Counted from the first letter of the stretch, positions 1 through 9,743 are shown. The stretch: DNA of 61,751 nucleotides from Nitrosospira sp. (GCA_013450215.1 JACDSH010000004.1:1-61751); one strand, 5' to 3'. The notes: generated by a model from the letters alone, not told the origin. Made by a program: numbers and translations.

Positions 1-53
1 AACTGACTGTAGAGGACTTGCGGACGCGGGTTCGATTCCCGCCGCCTCCACCA
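1..53 (+). ncRNA. ssrA: tmRNA (SsrA), 3' end only
   Basis: The first 53 bases carry a T-arm and T-loop (GGGTTCGATTCCC) followed by the acceptor strand and an encoded CCA, ending in GCCTCCACCA. This matches the 3' tRNA-like domain of bacterial tmRNA, which rescues stalled ribosomes with SmpB. The 5' part, including the tag-peptide frame, lies outside the window. A tRNA 3' end is the main alternative, but the preceding bases do not form a tRNA anticodon arm. The 3' end of ssrA is a frequent integration site for islands, which fits the accessory DNA that follows. Confidence 0.8.
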
Positions 54-60
54 ATGAGAA

Positions 61-93
61 AAGACCAACCACTTATCCGGTTGGTCTTTTTTT
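61..93 (+). terminator. Rho-independent terminator of tmRNA
   Basis: AAGACCAACC (61-70) pairs perfectly with GGTTGGTCTT (79-88) around an 8-base loop and runs into a T tract, 7 bases after the tmRNA CCA end. A second small hairpin, CCCGCG/CGCGGG, follows at 101-118. No gene is seen from about 120 to 356. Confidence 0.85.
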
Positions 94-356
94 ACCTACT
101 CCCGCGTACCTGCGCGGGTTCGTGAGGATTCTTTCGGACTTCCATTTTCTGCATTCCGTCACGTTTAGGTCACAATTCTCTCTCTCCTCGCCATTATTCT
201 CTCGTGCCTCAACCTTGCCATTGGATGAAGTCCGCATCTTCGAATTTATAATCATTGTTAATTCAATAGATTACATGCGGACTTATCAACGCGGTTTGAT
301 TGGAGAATTGGTAGGCGGAGGGGAATACAAGCACCGGGATCCTTAATCGCTTAAAG

Positions 357-528
357 TTATGGCGCAAGCTCCTTTGCCACCAAGCCAATCGACTTCCCGT
401 CCTTTACATGCTTGACCGCCCATTCCTTGAACTCGGTCGTGTATTCCTGCTTCGGGATATTTTGCATCTTTTTCCAAAAAGTAACGTTAATTGTACGTCA
501 CCCTTGGAAGGGCGTTTTTCGGGGAAAC
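357..528 (-). mobile_element. IS3-family element remnant, 5' end with truncated orfA
   Basis: Read on the minus strand, 528 to 357 holds the end of an insertion sequence and the first 36 codons of an IS3-type orfA (start 467, MQNIPKQEYTTEFKEWAVKH), which hits a stop at 357-359. The sequence is closely similar to the element at 60928-61345: both share the stretch CCAAGGGTGACGTACAATTA ahead of orfA and nearly the same OrfA N-terminus. The rest of orfA and all of orfB are missing, so it cannot transpose by itself. Its orientation is opposite to the right-hand copy. Confidence 0.8.
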
Positions 529-529
529 A

Positions 530-670
530 TCAATTCTGATCGGCGCGGTAGAGCATGTGATCGCCAGCTTGCGCGAGAGCGGACGGCAGCACCCCCTGGT
601 GATAGAAAATAATGCTGCCGGCAAGCCGGTGGTGGGTGTCATTTTTTCGTCGACCCAAATCGAAAAATAA
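530..670 (+). pseudogene. C-terminal fragment of an unidentified protein, cut by the IS end
   Basis: From the IS boundary (about 528) the plus strand has an open frame of 46 codons to TAA at 668-670, without a start codon. Its composition looks like real protein, with an amphipathic EHVIASLRE segment and ending VVGVIFSSTQIEK. I read it as the 3' end of a gene whose 5' part was removed when the IS inserted or was deleted. It converges on cusA. I do not recognise the family. Confidence 0.4.
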
Positions 671-740
671 CTTGGGCAGCCATTCCGCCCAGCGAAGTTG
701 CCAGGACTTTTGCCGAAATCGAAATGGCAGTGATTGTGCA

Positions 741-3700
741 TTAACGCCGCCGGCGCAGCAGCAGATATACCGCCGGAATCACGAACATCGATAGCAGCGG
801 CGCGGTGATCATGCCGCCTATCATCGGCGCTGCGATCCGCTGCATCACCTCCGAACCCGTGCCCGAACCGATCATGATCGGTAGCAACCCGCCGAGGATG
901 ACCGCGACCGTCATCGCCTTGGGCCGCACCCGCAGCACTGCACCTTCACGGATCGCATCGAGCAGATCGGTGTCGCTGCTCTTGCCTGCGGCCAATTGCT
1001 TGTCCCAGGCGTGCTTGAGATAGAACAGCATGATCACGCCGAATTCCGCCGCCACTCCCGCCAGTGCGATGAAGCCTACTGCGCCCGCGATCGACAAATT
1101 GTGCCCCAGCAAATACAGCAGCCAGAAACCCCCGATCAATGCGAATGGCATTGCCGCCATGATCAACAGAGATTCGTCGAAACGCTTGAAGACTAGATAC
1201 AGCAGCAGCAGGATGATGAACAGCGTGAGCGGCACCACCAGCATCAGCTTGGCAGTGGCACGTTCGAGGAATTCGAATTGCCCCGACCAGGAAATCGAAT
1301 AGCCTGGCGGAATGGTCACTTCCGCCGCCACTGCGCGCTGCATTTCCACCACTGCCGAGCGCAGATCACGCCCGCGAATGTCCACGTACACCCAGCCCGA
1401 CAGGCGCGAGTTTTCCGACTTGAGCATGGTCGGGCCATCGACAATCACCAGTTCCGCCACATCAGCCAGCACGATCTGCGCGCCGCGTTCGGTCACCACC
1501 GGCAACTGTCGCAGCTTTTCCAACGAGTCACGCAGTTCGCGCGGATAACGGAGATTGATCGGGTACCGCTCCAGCCCTTCGACGGTTTCGCCGATGTTTT
1601 CGCCGCCGATCGCGGAAGCCACTACCGATTGCACGTCGGCGATGTTCATGCCGAAGCGCGCTGCCGCATCCCGGTCTATGTTCACGTCGATGTAACGCCC
1701 GCCGGTCAACCGGTCGGCCAGCGCGGAAGACACGCCCGGCACTTTTTTCACCGCATGTTCGATTGCGGCGGTGATGCGGTCGATCTCGGCCAGATTGGCA
1801 CCAGCCACTTTCACTCCCACTGGACTCTTGATGCCGGTGGCCAGCATGTCGATGCGGTTGCGAATCGGCGGCACCCAGATGTTGGCCAGGCCGGGTACCT
1901 GGACGATGCGATCCAGTTCCGCCACCAGCTTGTCCTGCGTCATGCCTGGCCGCCACTGCTCGCGGGGCTTGAACTGGATGGTGGTTTCGAACATCTCCAG
2001 CGGCGCGGGATCGGTGGCGGTTTCGGCCCGCCCAGCCTTACCGAACACGCTCGCGACTTCGGGCACTGTCTTGATCAGCCGGTCGGTCTGCTGCAGCAGT
2101 TGCGCGACCTTGCCGGCGGACAGACCCGGTAATGCCGAAGGCATGTAGAGCAGATCGCCTTCGTCGAGCGGCGGCATGAATTCCCCGCCCAGTTGCGTCA
2201 CCGGCCATGCAGTCGAGGCCAGAACCAGGGCGGCAACAGCCAGTGTAGTTTTCGGGAAGCGCAGCACGCGCTCAAGCAGCGGCCGGTACAGCCTGATCAG
2301 GTAGCGCGTGAGCGGATTACTTTGTTCGGCGGGGATGCGCCCGCGGATCAGATAGCCCATCAGCACCGGGATCAAGGTGATCGACAATCCGGCTGCGGCT
2401 GCCATCGCATAGGTTTTAGTGTAGGCCAGTGGTGAAAACAAGCGGCCTTCCTGCGCTTCCAGCGTGAATACCGGCACGAACGACAGCGTGATAATCAGCA
2501 GGCAGAAAAACAGAGTCGGCCCTACCTCGGCAGCGGCGTCGCCGATCACCGTCCAGCGCTGCGCACTGCCGAGCGTCTCGCCGGGATGGGTGTGTTCCCA
2601 TTCCTCCAGATGCTTGTGGGCGTTCTCGATCATCACCACGGCCGCATCCACCATGGCACCGATGGCGATAGCGATACCACCGAGCGACATGATGTTGGCA
2701 TTGATGCCCTGATAATGCATGACGATGAAAGCGGTGAGCACGCCCAGCGGCAGCGCAACGATGGCGACGAAAGCCGAACGCAGATGAAACAGGAACAGCA
2801 CGCACACCAGCGCGACGACGATGAATTCCTCGATCAGCTTTTCCTTGAGGTTGTCCACTGCGCGCAGGATCAAGCCCGAGCGGTCGTAGGTGGTCACGAT
2901 TTCCACGCCGGGCGGCAAACCCGATTGCAGCCCTTGCAGTTTCGCCTTGACCGCATCGATGGTCTGCAGCGCGTTCTTGCCATAGCGCATCACGATCACA
3001 CCGCCCGCGACTTCGCCTTCACCGTTGAGTTCGGTGATGCCGCGCCGCAGTTCGGGACCGATCTGCACCTGCGCCACATCACCCAGGCGCACGGAAACAC
3101 CGGCATCGGTGACCTTCAGCGGAATGCGGTGAAAATCATCGAGCGAGCGCAGATAACCCGAAGCGCGCACCATGTATTCCGCCTCGCCCATTTCCAGCAC
3201 CGAACCGCCGGTCTCCTGGTTGGCGCGGCGCACGGCGGCAATGACTTGCGCATGAGTGATGTTGTAGGCCCGCAGCCGCGCCGGGTCGAGCACGATCTGG
3301 TACTGCCGCACCATGCCGCCGACACTGGCCACTTCGGAAACGTTGGGCACCGTTTTCAGTTCATAGCGCAGAAACCAGTCCTGCAACGCGCGTAGTTGCG
3401 CCAGATCCATCTTGCCGCTGCGGTCAACCAGTGCGTACTCGAACACCCAGCCGACGCCGGTGGCATCGGGACCGAGGGTGGTACGCGCTTGTGGCGGCAG
3501 ACGCGACTGCGCCTGATTCAGATATTCCAGCACGCGCGAACGCGCCCAATAGGGATCTGTGCCGTCTTCGAACAGCACATAGACGAAGGAATCGCCGAAA
3601 GCGGAAAAGCCGCGCACCGTCTTTGCTCCCGGTACCGACAGCATCGCCGTGGTGAGCGGATAGGTCACCTGGTTCTCGACGATCTGTGGCGCCTGTCCCG

Positions 3701-3860
3701 GATAAGTCGTGCGGATGATGACCTGCACATCGGACAGATCGGGCAACGCATCGAGCGGTGTTTTGCTCACCGACCACATGCCCCAGCCGGTGAGCAGTAA
3801 CGCCGCAAGTAGCACCAGAAAACGGTTGGTGATCGACCAGCGGATGATGCCGGCGATCAT
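741..3860 (-). CDS. cusA: Cu(I)/Ag(I) efflux RND inner-membrane pump CusA
   Basis: A 1039-residue RND transporter of the heavy-metal efflux class. It is the proton-driven pump that takes Cu(I)/Ag(I) from periplasm or inner membrane into the CusB-CusC conduit. An N-terminal helix is followed by the porter motif region [15 protein letters not shown] and the usual twelve-helix pattern, with a large periplasmic loop in each half. [15 protein letters not shown] and [10 protein letters not shown] correspond to the E. coli CusA segments that carry the methionine relay (Met672 and Met623), which favours copper/silver over zinc/cobalt substrates. The start overlaps the cusB stop by 4 bases, so the two are translationally coupled. 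It is the last gene of the operon. Length is normal for the family (about 1040-1050). Confidence 0.95.
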   Translation of the reverse strand: MIAGIIRWSITNRFLVLLAALLLTGWGMWSVSKTPLDALPDLSDVQVIIRTTYPGQAPQIVENQVTYPLTTAMLSVPGAKTVRGFSAFGDSFVYVLFEDGTDPYWARSRVLEYLNQAQSRLPPQARTTLGPDATGVGWVFEYALVDRSGKMDLAQLRALQDWFLRYELKTVPNVSEVASVGGMVRQYQIVLDPARLRAYNITHAQVIAAVRRANQETGGSVLEMGEAEYMVRASGYLRSLDDFHRIPLKVTDAGVSVRLGDVAQVQIGPELRRGITELNGEGEVAGGVIVMRYGKNALQTIDAVKAKLQGLQSGLPPGVEIVTTYDRSGLILRAVDNLKEKLIEEFIVVALVCVLFLFHLRSAFVAIVALPLGVLTAFIVMHYQGINANIMSLGGIAIAIGAMVDAAVVMIENAHKHLEEWEHTHPGETLGSAQRWTVIGDAAAEVGPTLFFCLLIITLSFVPVFTLEAQEGRLFSPLAYTKTYAMAAAAGLSITLIPVLMGYLIRGRIPAEQSNPLTRYLIRLYRPLLERVLRFPKTTLAVAALVLASTAWPVTQLGGEFMPPLDEGDLLYMPSALPGLSAGKVAQLLQQTDRLIKTVPEVASVFGKAGRAETATDPAPLEMFETTIQFKPREQWRPGMTQDKLVAELDRIVQVPGLANIWVPPIRNRIDMLATGIKSPVGVKVAGANLAEIDRITAAIEHAVKKVPGVSSALADRLTGGRYIDVNIDRDAAARFGMNIADVQSVVASAIGGENIGETVEGLERYPINLRYPRELRDSLEKLRQLPVVTERGAQIVLADVAELVIVDGPTMLKSENSRLSGWVYVDIRGRDLRSAVVEMQRAVAAEVTIPPGYSISWSGQFEFLERATAKLMLVVPLTLFIILLLLYLVFKRFDESLLIMAAMPFALIGGFWLLYLLGHNLSIAGAVGFIALAGVAAEFGVIMLFYLKHAWDKQLAAGKSSDTDLLDAIREGAVLRVRPKAMTVAVILGGLLPIMIGSGTGSEVMQRIAAPMIGGMITAPLLSMFVIPAVYLLLRRRR

Positions 3861-5428
3861 TTCCGCTCCCCGCCTGCTGCGAGCGGCGTGACCGCTATCA
3901 GTTGCGGGCCTGCGCTGCCCATGACGAACTCAAATCGTACCTGATCGCCTGCCTTGATCCCGGGTGGTAGACCAGTCGCCGGCAGCCTGAAGTCCATGGT
4001 CATCGGGCCCCAATCCATTGAGGCAATCGGACCGTGCGACAGGGTCACCGTATCCTGATGAATGGCTTCAATGCGCGCGCTGCCGCCATGCTGCTGCGTG
4101 GTGCCAGCAGTTGATGGGGGGGCACTGCCCATGCGGGTGGCGGTAGCGGTGAGGCTGGCTTCGGAATCGATCAGGAACTGGCCCGAGACCACCACTTTCT
4201 GCCCAGCCTGCAGCCCGTGTCTGATTTCGGTCTGGCCATTGCTGTCGAGTCCGGTTTCCACATCGACCTGATGGAATTTGCCGTCGGCCTCCGCGACCAT
4301 CACCACGCTGCGCTTGCCGGTGCGAATCACCGCTTCGCTCGGAATCAGCAAGGCTTCGCGCCCACCCGTGGCGACAAACGTCATGTTGACGAACATGCCG
4401 GGCGACAACGCGCCGTTCTGGTTGACCAGTTCCACCCTGGCCTTGATGGTGCGGGTGCCAGTATTCACTTCCGGCAGGATGGCCTGCACCCGGCCCTTGA
4501 ACACCGTTTCCGGTACTGCCGGCAAGCGCGCTTCGACCATGCTGCCGACATGCACCGAGCCGACTTGGCTTTCGGGCACTTCGGCGTTGGCCCACACGCT
4601 ATCCAATCCGTTCAGGCGAAACAGAGTCGCTCCCTGGAGCACGGTCATGCCTTCGCGTGCGCTCAATTCGGCGATCACACCGCCCACCGGCGCGGTGAGC
4701 GTGATGCGCGGATGGATCTTGCCGCTGCTTTCGATCAGCCGCATCTGCTCTTCGCTCATGCCGGCCTGGCGCATGCGGCTGCGGGCGCCGTCGATCAGCC
4801 CTTCCAGGTCGCTGCCCTGCATGCGGCGCACCGACAGATATTCCTCCTGCGCGGCCACCCAATCGGGCACATACAGGTCGGCCAGCGCCTGGCCTTTGTG
4901 CACCCGGTCGAGCGTGGCACGCACATGCAGCCGTTCGATGTAGCCGGTGGCGCGCGCCTGCACCAGCACCTGCGCACGTTCGTTGTAGGCAATCGCGCCG
5001 ACTGCTTCGACCCGTGGCACCAGCGAGCCGCTGACTACTTCTGCGGTGCGGATGCCGAGATTCTGCTGGATGCGCGGACTGACTGTCACCGTGCCCTGGT
5101 CGGCATCGGCGCCTGCATAAACCGGCACCAGCAGCATGTCCATGAAAGGTGATTTACCTGGCGCATCAAATCGCTTGCCCGGCACCATCGGGTCCTGATA
5201 GAAAAGTATCGTCTTGCCGGTCAGCGGGTCCACGTCCCCCGCCTTGATGCCCTGCTGCATGTGCCGGCGGGTTGCCTCCTCGCCGTCGGCTGCCTTCTCT
5301 GCCGTAGCCGCAGCGGGAGCGCTGCCGCCCATGGTCATGCCGCGCTTCATTCCCACAGAGTAAATGCCGTAGCCGCCTGCCCCAAACACGGCAACAACCA
5401 AAACAAGCATGATAGGTTTGATTTTCAT
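3857..5428 (-). CDS. cusB: Cu/Ag efflux periplasmic adaptor CusB
   Basis: A 523-residue membrane fusion protein linking CusA to the outer-membrane channel. I chose the ATG at 5428 because GGAGCAGCAT lies just upstream and the protein then starts [21 protein letters not shown], a membrane anchor. An upstream in-frame extension is possible but has no signal. A heavy-metal-binding segment ([22 protein letters not shown]) precedes the HlyD/biotinyl-lipoyl domain. The C-terminal 80 residues resemble a CusF-like copper-binding domain ([16 protein letters not shown], with the Trp and Met residues used by CusF), so CusF appears fused to CusB. It lies 13 bases after cusC and overlaps cusA by 4 bases. 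Confidence 0.93.
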   Translation of the reverse strand: MKIKPIMLVLVVAVFGAGGYGIYSVGMKRGMTMGGSAPAAATAEKAADGEEATRRHMQQGIKAGDVDPLTGKTILFYQDPMVPGKRFDAPGKSPFMDMLLVPVYAGADADQGTVTVSPRIQQNLGIRTAEVVSGSLVPRVEAVGAIAYNERAQVLVQARATGYIERLHVRATLDRVHKGQALADLYVPDWVAAQEEYLSVRRMQGSDLEGLIDGARSRMRQAGMSEEQMRLIESSGKIHPRITLTAPVGGVIAELSAREGMTVLQGATLFRLNGLDSVWANAEVPESQVGSVHVGSMVEARLPAVPETVFKGRVQAILPEVNTGTRTIKARVELVNQNGALSPGMFVNMTFVATGGREALLIPSEAVIRTGKRSVVMVAEADGKFHQVDVETGLDSNGQTEIRHGLQAGQKVVVSGQFLIDSEASLTATATRMGSAPPSTAGTTQQHGGSARIEAIHQDTVTLSHGPIASMDWGPMTMDFRLPATGLPPGIKAGDQVRFEFVMGSAGPQLIAVTPLAAGGERK

Positions 5429-5441
5429 ATGCTGCTCCGTG

Positions 5442-6755
5442 TCAGTGATCCAAGGAAGCGGAATGCTCTGCAGGAGTCTGGAAATTGAGCCGCGCCCACA
5501 AGCGTGCAGTTTCCAGTTCCAGTTTGAGCCGTTCCATGCGGGTGGTGATTTCGTTGCGGCGCGCATCGAGCACAGCAGCCAGCGTGCCGCTGCCGCCGCG
5601 ATAGCCGGCCAATGCCGCATGGGTGCGCTCGCGCGCCAGCGGAATCAGGGTTTCGTCATAACGGATGAAGCGTTCGCGGTTGCTTTGCCATTCCTGCAAC
5701 ATGGAACGCACTTCGGCGATATGCGCGCGTACTGCCTCCTCGCGCTGTGCGCGCACCCGCTCGACCACTGCCAGCCTGGCAGCCAGCTCTCGATCCTGCC
5801 GGTTCTTCTGATCCCATTGCAGCGGAATGGAGATGCCGACCGTCACCATGTCACTGTAAATCGAGCCGCGCTGGTTGTATGCCATCGCAACGCTCCAGTC
5901 GGTTTTTTTATTGGCGCGCGCAACTTCAGCATCGGCACTGGCGACTTCTTCCTGCTTTGCCAGCACAGCCAATACCGGGTGATGATTGAGCTGGGTGTCG
6001 AAATCCGCTTCCTTGAGATGGGCAATCTCGGTTGCCGGTTTTTCTCCCAAGGGGGCTTCGGCCGCAGCACCGATCCAGCGCGCAAGCATCGTCTTGGCGA
6101 TTGCAACCTGCCGGTCAAGCTGCGCAATCTGGTCTTCAATCTGGGCAACCGCCGAGCGCGCAGTGAATACATCGACTTGCGCACCGCGGCTGCTGCGATA
6201 AGCGGTTTCTGCCGCATTGATCTGCAGTTTGGCTTCGTCGCGCTGACGTATCAGCAATTCGCGGATTGCTTCCTGGTAATAGCGCTCCAGCCATGCCAAT
6301 GCCGTTTCCCGTTGCAGATTGGCCAGCGCCAAATCCCGGCCCACCTCGGCGCCCTCCGCTTCGCGTTCGAAACGGGCCGCGCGTGCCTGGCGTTTTTCCG
6401 GGCGCACGAATTCCTGCGCCACACCATATGAGCGCATGGTCATGAAATCACGACCGATGCTGAACTGATCCATGCCGCTGATCGGCAGATTGTTGATGCC
6501 CAGCTGCAAAGTCGGGTCAGGCAGCTGCCCGGCGGCAACCGCCAGATTGCGCGCTGTATCGGCCGCCGCTTCCTGCGCCACCAGTTGCCGCGAGCGTTCC
6601 TGTGCAAGCTGCATGGCTTGATTGAAAGTCAGTGCGTGTTCCGCATGAACTTGCTGTGCGCCGGCGCTCAACAACAGCGCCATGGCAATGTTGCCGACTA
6701 GGCCTCGCAGCTTCGAAATTCTTCGCTGTGCATAATGTAAATAACCAACAGACAT
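5442..6755 (-). CDS. cusC: Outer-membrane efflux protein, TolC family (CusC-like)
   Basis: A 437-residue outer-membrane factor that completes the tripartite copper/silver exporter. The start at 6755 is preceded by a strong GGGAGAG ribosome site. The N-terminus has an arginine-rich region followed by a hydrophobic signal segment (GNIAMALLLSAGAQQVHA). Two repeated TolC-type coiled-coil halves follow, with typical Ala/Gln/Glu/Arg-rich helices (QLAQERSRQLVAQEAAADTA; LAVVERVRAQREEAVRAHIA). There is no lipobox Cys as in some CusC proteins, so it is probably not lipid-anchored. First of the three pump genes. Confidence 0.88.
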   Translation of the reverse strand: MSVGYLHYAQRRISKLRGLVGNIAMALLLSAGAQQVHAEHALTFNQAMQLAQERSRQLVAQEAAADTARNLAVAAGQLPDPTLQLGINNLPISGMDQFSIGRDFMTMRSYGVAQEFVRPEKRQARAARFEREAEGAEVGRDLALANLQRETALAWLERYYQEAIRELLIRQRDEAKLQINAAETAYRSSRGAQVDVFTARSAVAQIEDQIAQLDRQVAIAKTMLARWIGAAAEAPLGEKPATEIAHLKEADFDTQLNHHPVLAVLAKQEEVASADAEVARANKKTDWSVAMAYNQRGSIYSDMVTVGISIPLQWDQKNRQDRELAARLAVVERVRAQREEAVRAHIAEVRSMLQEWQSNRERFIRYDETLIPLARERTHAALAGYRGGSGTLAAVLDARRNEITTRMERLKLELETARLWARLNFQTPAEHSASLDH

Positions 6756-6889
6756 GATCTCTCCCGATGACAAATGAAAACAAGCCAGTGAGTTGCCGGA
6801 CATGCGCGCAGAAATGCGCAAACACGGACGGACACGGCCAGTGTACTGAGCAGCCGGTCAGGCTGTCGACACAGGCGGCAACGGGACGA

Positions 6890-7348
6890 TCAGATGCGGA
6901 AGCAGCAGTGCAGGATAGTGTGCGATGGAGAAGTCGCGGGAGGAGGTGATTCCAAAGCTGCCAGCGGCTGAATGCGGATCGCAGCTTCTGACAACGACGG
7001 TGTCGTGTAGAGCGTGGTGTGCAACACTGCCAGTGGAATGGGTGCAGAAGCGCGATCCGCGCTTTGCTGTCCATACTTGCAGTGCTCGGCGCAGAGATTC
7101 TGGGTGGTGCGATCCGTCTGTATTGCACGATCCATCTTTTCACAACTCAGAGCGGCGCCATTTACCTGATCGCTCGTGGCTGCAACCATGCCGGATTCAG
7201 CAACAGCGGGAATGGATTGGCCTTGATTCCGCTCGAACAGCACAGCAGCAGGTATGCCCGAGCAGGCATAGGCAGCCACGGCCAACTGCGAGAACAGCAG
7301 CGCGCCGGTCAACACCCGACAAACCTGTTGCTTGAAGGAACGACACAT
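6890..7348 (-). CDS. Small secreted Cys/His protein, leader gene of the cus operon
   Basis: A 152-residue protein starting at 7348 (MCRSFKQQVCRVLTGALLF), chosen because GGAAG lies 7 bases upstream; start codons at 7354 and 7366 are in frame. Residues 1-30 form a signal peptide ending near AVAAYACSG, so export to the periplasm is likely. The mature part contains CAEHC and a C-terminal HCC, which could bind a metal. It lies 134 bases upstream of cusC behind the promoter at 7383-7411, so it is probably co-transcribed. Comparable unnamed proteins accompany copper operons in other proteobacteria. A role in copper binding or sensing is inferred from position and residues. Confidence 0.6.
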   Translation of the reverse strand: MCRSFKQQVCRVLTGALLFSQLAVAAYACSGIPAAVLFERNQGQSIPAVAESGMVAATSDQVNGAALSCEKMDRAIQTDRTTQNLCAEHCKYGQQSADRASAPIPLAVLHTTLYTTPSLSEAAIRIQPLAALESPPPATSPSHTILHCCFRI

Positions 7349-7382
7349 GATCATGCTTCCATCCATGCGCGAATTTCCAAAA

Positions 7383-7411
7383 ACCTTACTCGGATCAGGC
7401 GTGAATGTCAA
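7383..7411 (-). promoter_or_regulatory. Sigma-70 promoter of the cus operon
   Basis: On the minus strand, TTGACA (7411-7406) is separated by exactly 17 bases from TAAGGT (7388-7383). It lies 35 bases upstream of the start of the small secreted protein. The -35 box is perfect and spacing optimal, so control is more likely by an activator or repressor on the adjoining repeats than by a MerR-type 19-20-base spacer. Confidence 0.6.
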
Positions 7412-7415
7412 ATAC

Positions 7416-7463
7416 TCAAAGACAACACTCAAAGATCAATACTCAAAGATCAATTGTCAAAGA
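7416..7463. repeat. Four tandem TCAAAGA repeats abutting the cus promoter
   Basis: TCAAAGA occurs at 7416, 7429, 7443 and 7457, spaced 13, 14 and 14 bases. On the cus-coding strand the unit reads roughly GATCTTTGAGTATT. The array starts 5 bases upstream of the -35 box of the copper promoter, the expected place for an activator binding array. No CusR/CopR-type regulator gene is in the window. Confidence 0.65.
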
Positions 7464-7468
7464 TCGAT

Positions 7469-7888
7469 TCACTCACGCTGCCCCCCCCCCCACAACACCG
7501 GCGGGTCAGCCGCCAACTCCAATAGCGTGATGGTGTCCGGCAGAATGTCGTCCAGTATCGCCGCAACGATATCCGGTGCCAGCGTAGTCAGGTTCACCAT
7601 CCGGCTCACGTAACTGTTGTCCACGCCTTCGCGTTTGGCGATTTCCGTCAAGGTCTTGACCTCACCCGACTCCAACATGGCAAGCCAACGATGCCCCCGG
7701 GCCAAGGCCAGTTGCATCGGTGTGGGGTCAAGCGGTTTCTGCGGCCTGCCGGTTTCACCGTTGGGCAACGTGATCACCTTGTTGCTGCCGCGCCGCCGGA
7801 TCTTGATCGGGATGATCAGCGTCAACCTGCCGTCGCTGGATGGGATGATACCGGTTACACCAACGCGATTGATGTTGATCTCATTCAT
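7469..7888 (-). CDS. HTH (ParB-like) protein of the recombinase cassette
   Basis: A 139-residue protein whose ATG (7888) overlaps the recombinase stop by 4 bases. The N-terminus is short beta-rich sequence with a basic IKIRRRG patch. Residues 70-120 form a helix-turn-helix (LTEIAKREGVDNSYVSRMVN) followed by LAPDIVAAILDD, the pattern of small proteins that travel with DUF2924 and serine-recombinase genes. It probably binds DNA at the attachment region, perhaps as a recombination directionality or regulatory factor; this is inferred from position. An 11-G run at 7481-7491 lies in the last codons, so slippage there would change the C-terminus. Confidence 0.65.
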   Translation of the reverse strand: MNEININRVGVTGIIPSSDGRLTLIIPIKIRRRGSNKVITLPNGETGRPQKPLDPTPMQLALARGHRWLAMLESGEVKTLTEIAKREGVDNSYVSRMVNLTTLAPDIVAAILDDILPDTITLLELAADPPVLWGGGQRE

Positions 7889-9240
7889 GCCAATGCCCCC
7901 TCCTTCCTTTCCACCCTTGCCGGCTGCAACTCCATCACCACCTTCTCGATGCCGTTGGCCCGCAGGCGCAATTCCATGTTGGTCGGCGACACGATCACTT
8001 TCTCGATCAACAGTCTGACGATACGGCTCTGTTCGGCCGGAAACAGCTGATCCCAAATTGCATCGAGCCGCGTCATGGCCACCGTGACCTTGGCCTCATC
8101 CAGCGACGGATCCAGTTTGATCGCCTGCGGCACGATCTCAGCAATCAGCGCGGGCTGACGCAGGATCGCACGCAATTGCTCAAGCACCGCTGATTCGAGT
8201 TGGGCTGCGGGCAGGCGGGGCAACCCGGATGCTCCGGCACATTCCTTGGCATCGCGCTGCGGTAGGTAGTAGCGGTAGCGGTGTCCGTTCTTCTTGGTGG
8301 TGTACCAGGGTGACAGGGCACGCCCGTCGTTGCCGAACACGAGGCCCTTGAGCAGGAATGGCACCGTGGCCCGGGTGGTATTACCACGCACGCGCCCGTT
8401 GCTGGCCAGTATTGCCTGCACATCGCCCCATAGTTTCACATCGATGATGGCGATGTGCTCGGCTTGGTACCACTGTTCCTTGTGCCGCAGTTCGCCTAAG
8501 TAGGTGCGGTTGTTGAGTAGTTTATAGATCAGGCTTTTGTCGATTGGCGTGCCCATGCGCACCTTGCCACCCTGGGTGGTCCATGCCTTGGAGGTGACGC
8601 CATCCAGTTTCAGTTCCCTGACGAGGGTGGTGCTGGAGCCAAGTTCAACAAAACGCTGGAAGATGTGGCGAATCAGCTTCGCTTCCTTGCTGTTCTGCAC
8701 CAGCCGCCGATTGTGGACGTCGTACCCCAATGGCGGGATACCGCCCATCCACATCCCCCTCTTCTTGCTGGCGGTGATCTTGTCGCGAATACGCTCGCCG
8801 GTGACCTCACGCTCGAACTGGGCAAACGATAGCAGAATGTTCAGCATCAACCGCCCCATGCTGGTGGTAGTGTTGAACTGCTGGGTCACCGACACGAACG
8901 AAACCCCATAGCGTTCAAACACCTCGACCATTCGAGAGAAGTCGGTCAGGCTGCGGGTCAGTCGGTCGATCTTGTAGATCACGACCACATCGATCTTGCC
9001 GGCCTCGATATCGGTCATCAGGCGGCGTAGAGCAGGCCGTTCCATGTTGCCACCGGAGAATGCCGGGTCGTCGTAGTCGTCAGCGACTGCAATCCAGCCC
9101 TCGGCACGCTGGCTGGTGATGTAGGCGTGACCAGCATCGCGTTGGGCGTCGATGGAGTTGTATTCCTGCTCCAACCCTTCTTCACTGGATTTACGGGTGT
9201 AGACCGCGCAGCGCATACGCCGTTTGAGGACTTCGCTCAT
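7885..9240 (-). CDS. Serine site-specific recombinase
   Basis: A 451-residue recombinase. The start at 9240 (MSEVLKRRMRCAVYTRKSSE) overlaps the DUF2924 stop by 4 bases. The N-terminal resolvase domain shows the catalytic serine in YTRKSSEEGLEQEYNSIDAQ and the YKIDRLTRSLTDFSRMVEVF arginine motif. A recombinase domain (about 170-260, GGIPPLGYDVHNRRL) and a zinc-ribbon-like segment (about 290-340) follow. It is the only integrase candidate in the prophage and presumably performs integration or excision. A C-terminal helix-rich part is present and the protein looks intact. Confidence 0.88.
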   Translation of the reverse strand: MSEVLKRRMRCAVYTRKSSEEGLEQEYNSIDAQRDAGHAYITSQRAEGWIAVADDYDDPAFSGGNMERPALRRLMTDIEAGKIDVVVIYKIDRLTRSLTDFSRMVEVFERYGVSFVSVTQQFNTTTSMGRLMLNILLSFAQFEREVTGERIRDKITASKKRGMWMGGIPPLGYDVHNRRLVQNSKEAKLIRHIFQRFVELGSSTTLVRELKLDGVTSKAWTTQGGKVRMGTPIDKSLIYKLLNNRTYLGELRHKEQWYQAEHIAIIDVKLWGDVQAILASNGRVRGNTTRATVPFLLKGLVFGNDGRALSPWYTTKKNGHRYRYYLPQRDAKECAGASGLPRLPAAQLESAVLEQLRAILRQPALIAEIVPQAIKLDPSLDEAKVTVAMTRLDAIWDQLFPAEQSRIVRLLIEKVIVSPTNMELRLRANGIEKVVMELQPARVERKEGALA

Positions 9241-9743
9241 TTGCGCCCTCCCCGCTTGGGTTTGGCCGGTGCCCTGAGCCCGAAGAACAGCGGTCCCGAC
9301 CAACGGGTGCCGGTGATCTCTCGGGCAATCATGGACAAGCTGCCGTAGCGCCTGCCCTCATATTCATACTGTCCATCCATCCCGACCAGGATGCGATGCT
9401 CCACGTCCTGATACAGTCGTGTCAGGACAGTACCGGCGATCGGGCGGAAGTCCGCACTGCGTTTACGCAGTTTCCCGGTTTCAATTAGTGTCCGGATGCG
9501 GCGCTGGTTGCTCTCCAGCAGGTTGGGGTCAACCTTTTTGAATTCGATCACTTGCAGTTTATAGGCAATGCGCCGTTCCAGAAACTGGCGGTTATAGGTG
9601 GGCGTATCCCCGCCAAACAGGCGTTTCCACAGTGCGCGGATATCGCTCATTTCCATCTCCGGCAGTCGGGCGACCTGGGCCACTACCGATGGGGGTGTGG
9701 TGTATTGAGCGGTTCGGGCTTTCTGGGTGGTTGGGGCTTTCAT
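9237..9743 (-). CDS. DUF2924 family protein
   Basis: A 168-residue protein with the DUF2924 signature: RALWKRLFGGDTPTYNRQFL, then ERRIAYKLQV and a C-terminal GTVLTRLYQDVEHRILV...YEYEGRRYGSLSMIAREITG. The family is consistently linked to serine recombinases in prophages and islands; its biochemical role is not established. It overlaps both neighbours by 4 bases, making a tightly coupled cassette. Confidence 0.85.
   Translation of the reverse strand: MKAPTTQKARTAQYTTPPSVVAQVARLPEMEMSDIRALWKRLFGGDTPTYNRQFLERRIAYKLQVIEFKKVDPNLLESNQRRIRTLIETGKLRKRSADFRPIAGTVLTRLYQDVEHRILVGMDGQYEYEGRRYGSLSMIAREITGTRWSGPLFFGLRAPAKPKRGGRK

Noticed and set aside
1278-2132. Open frame of 284 codons on the plus strand inside cusA
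   Set aside because: His/Arg/Gln-rich translation typical of the antisense of a GC-rich gene; no ribosome site; lies fully inside a well-identified RND pump.
4217-5152. Open frame of 311 codons on the plus strand inside cusB
   Set aside because: Antisense shadow of cusB with biased composition and no supporting signals.
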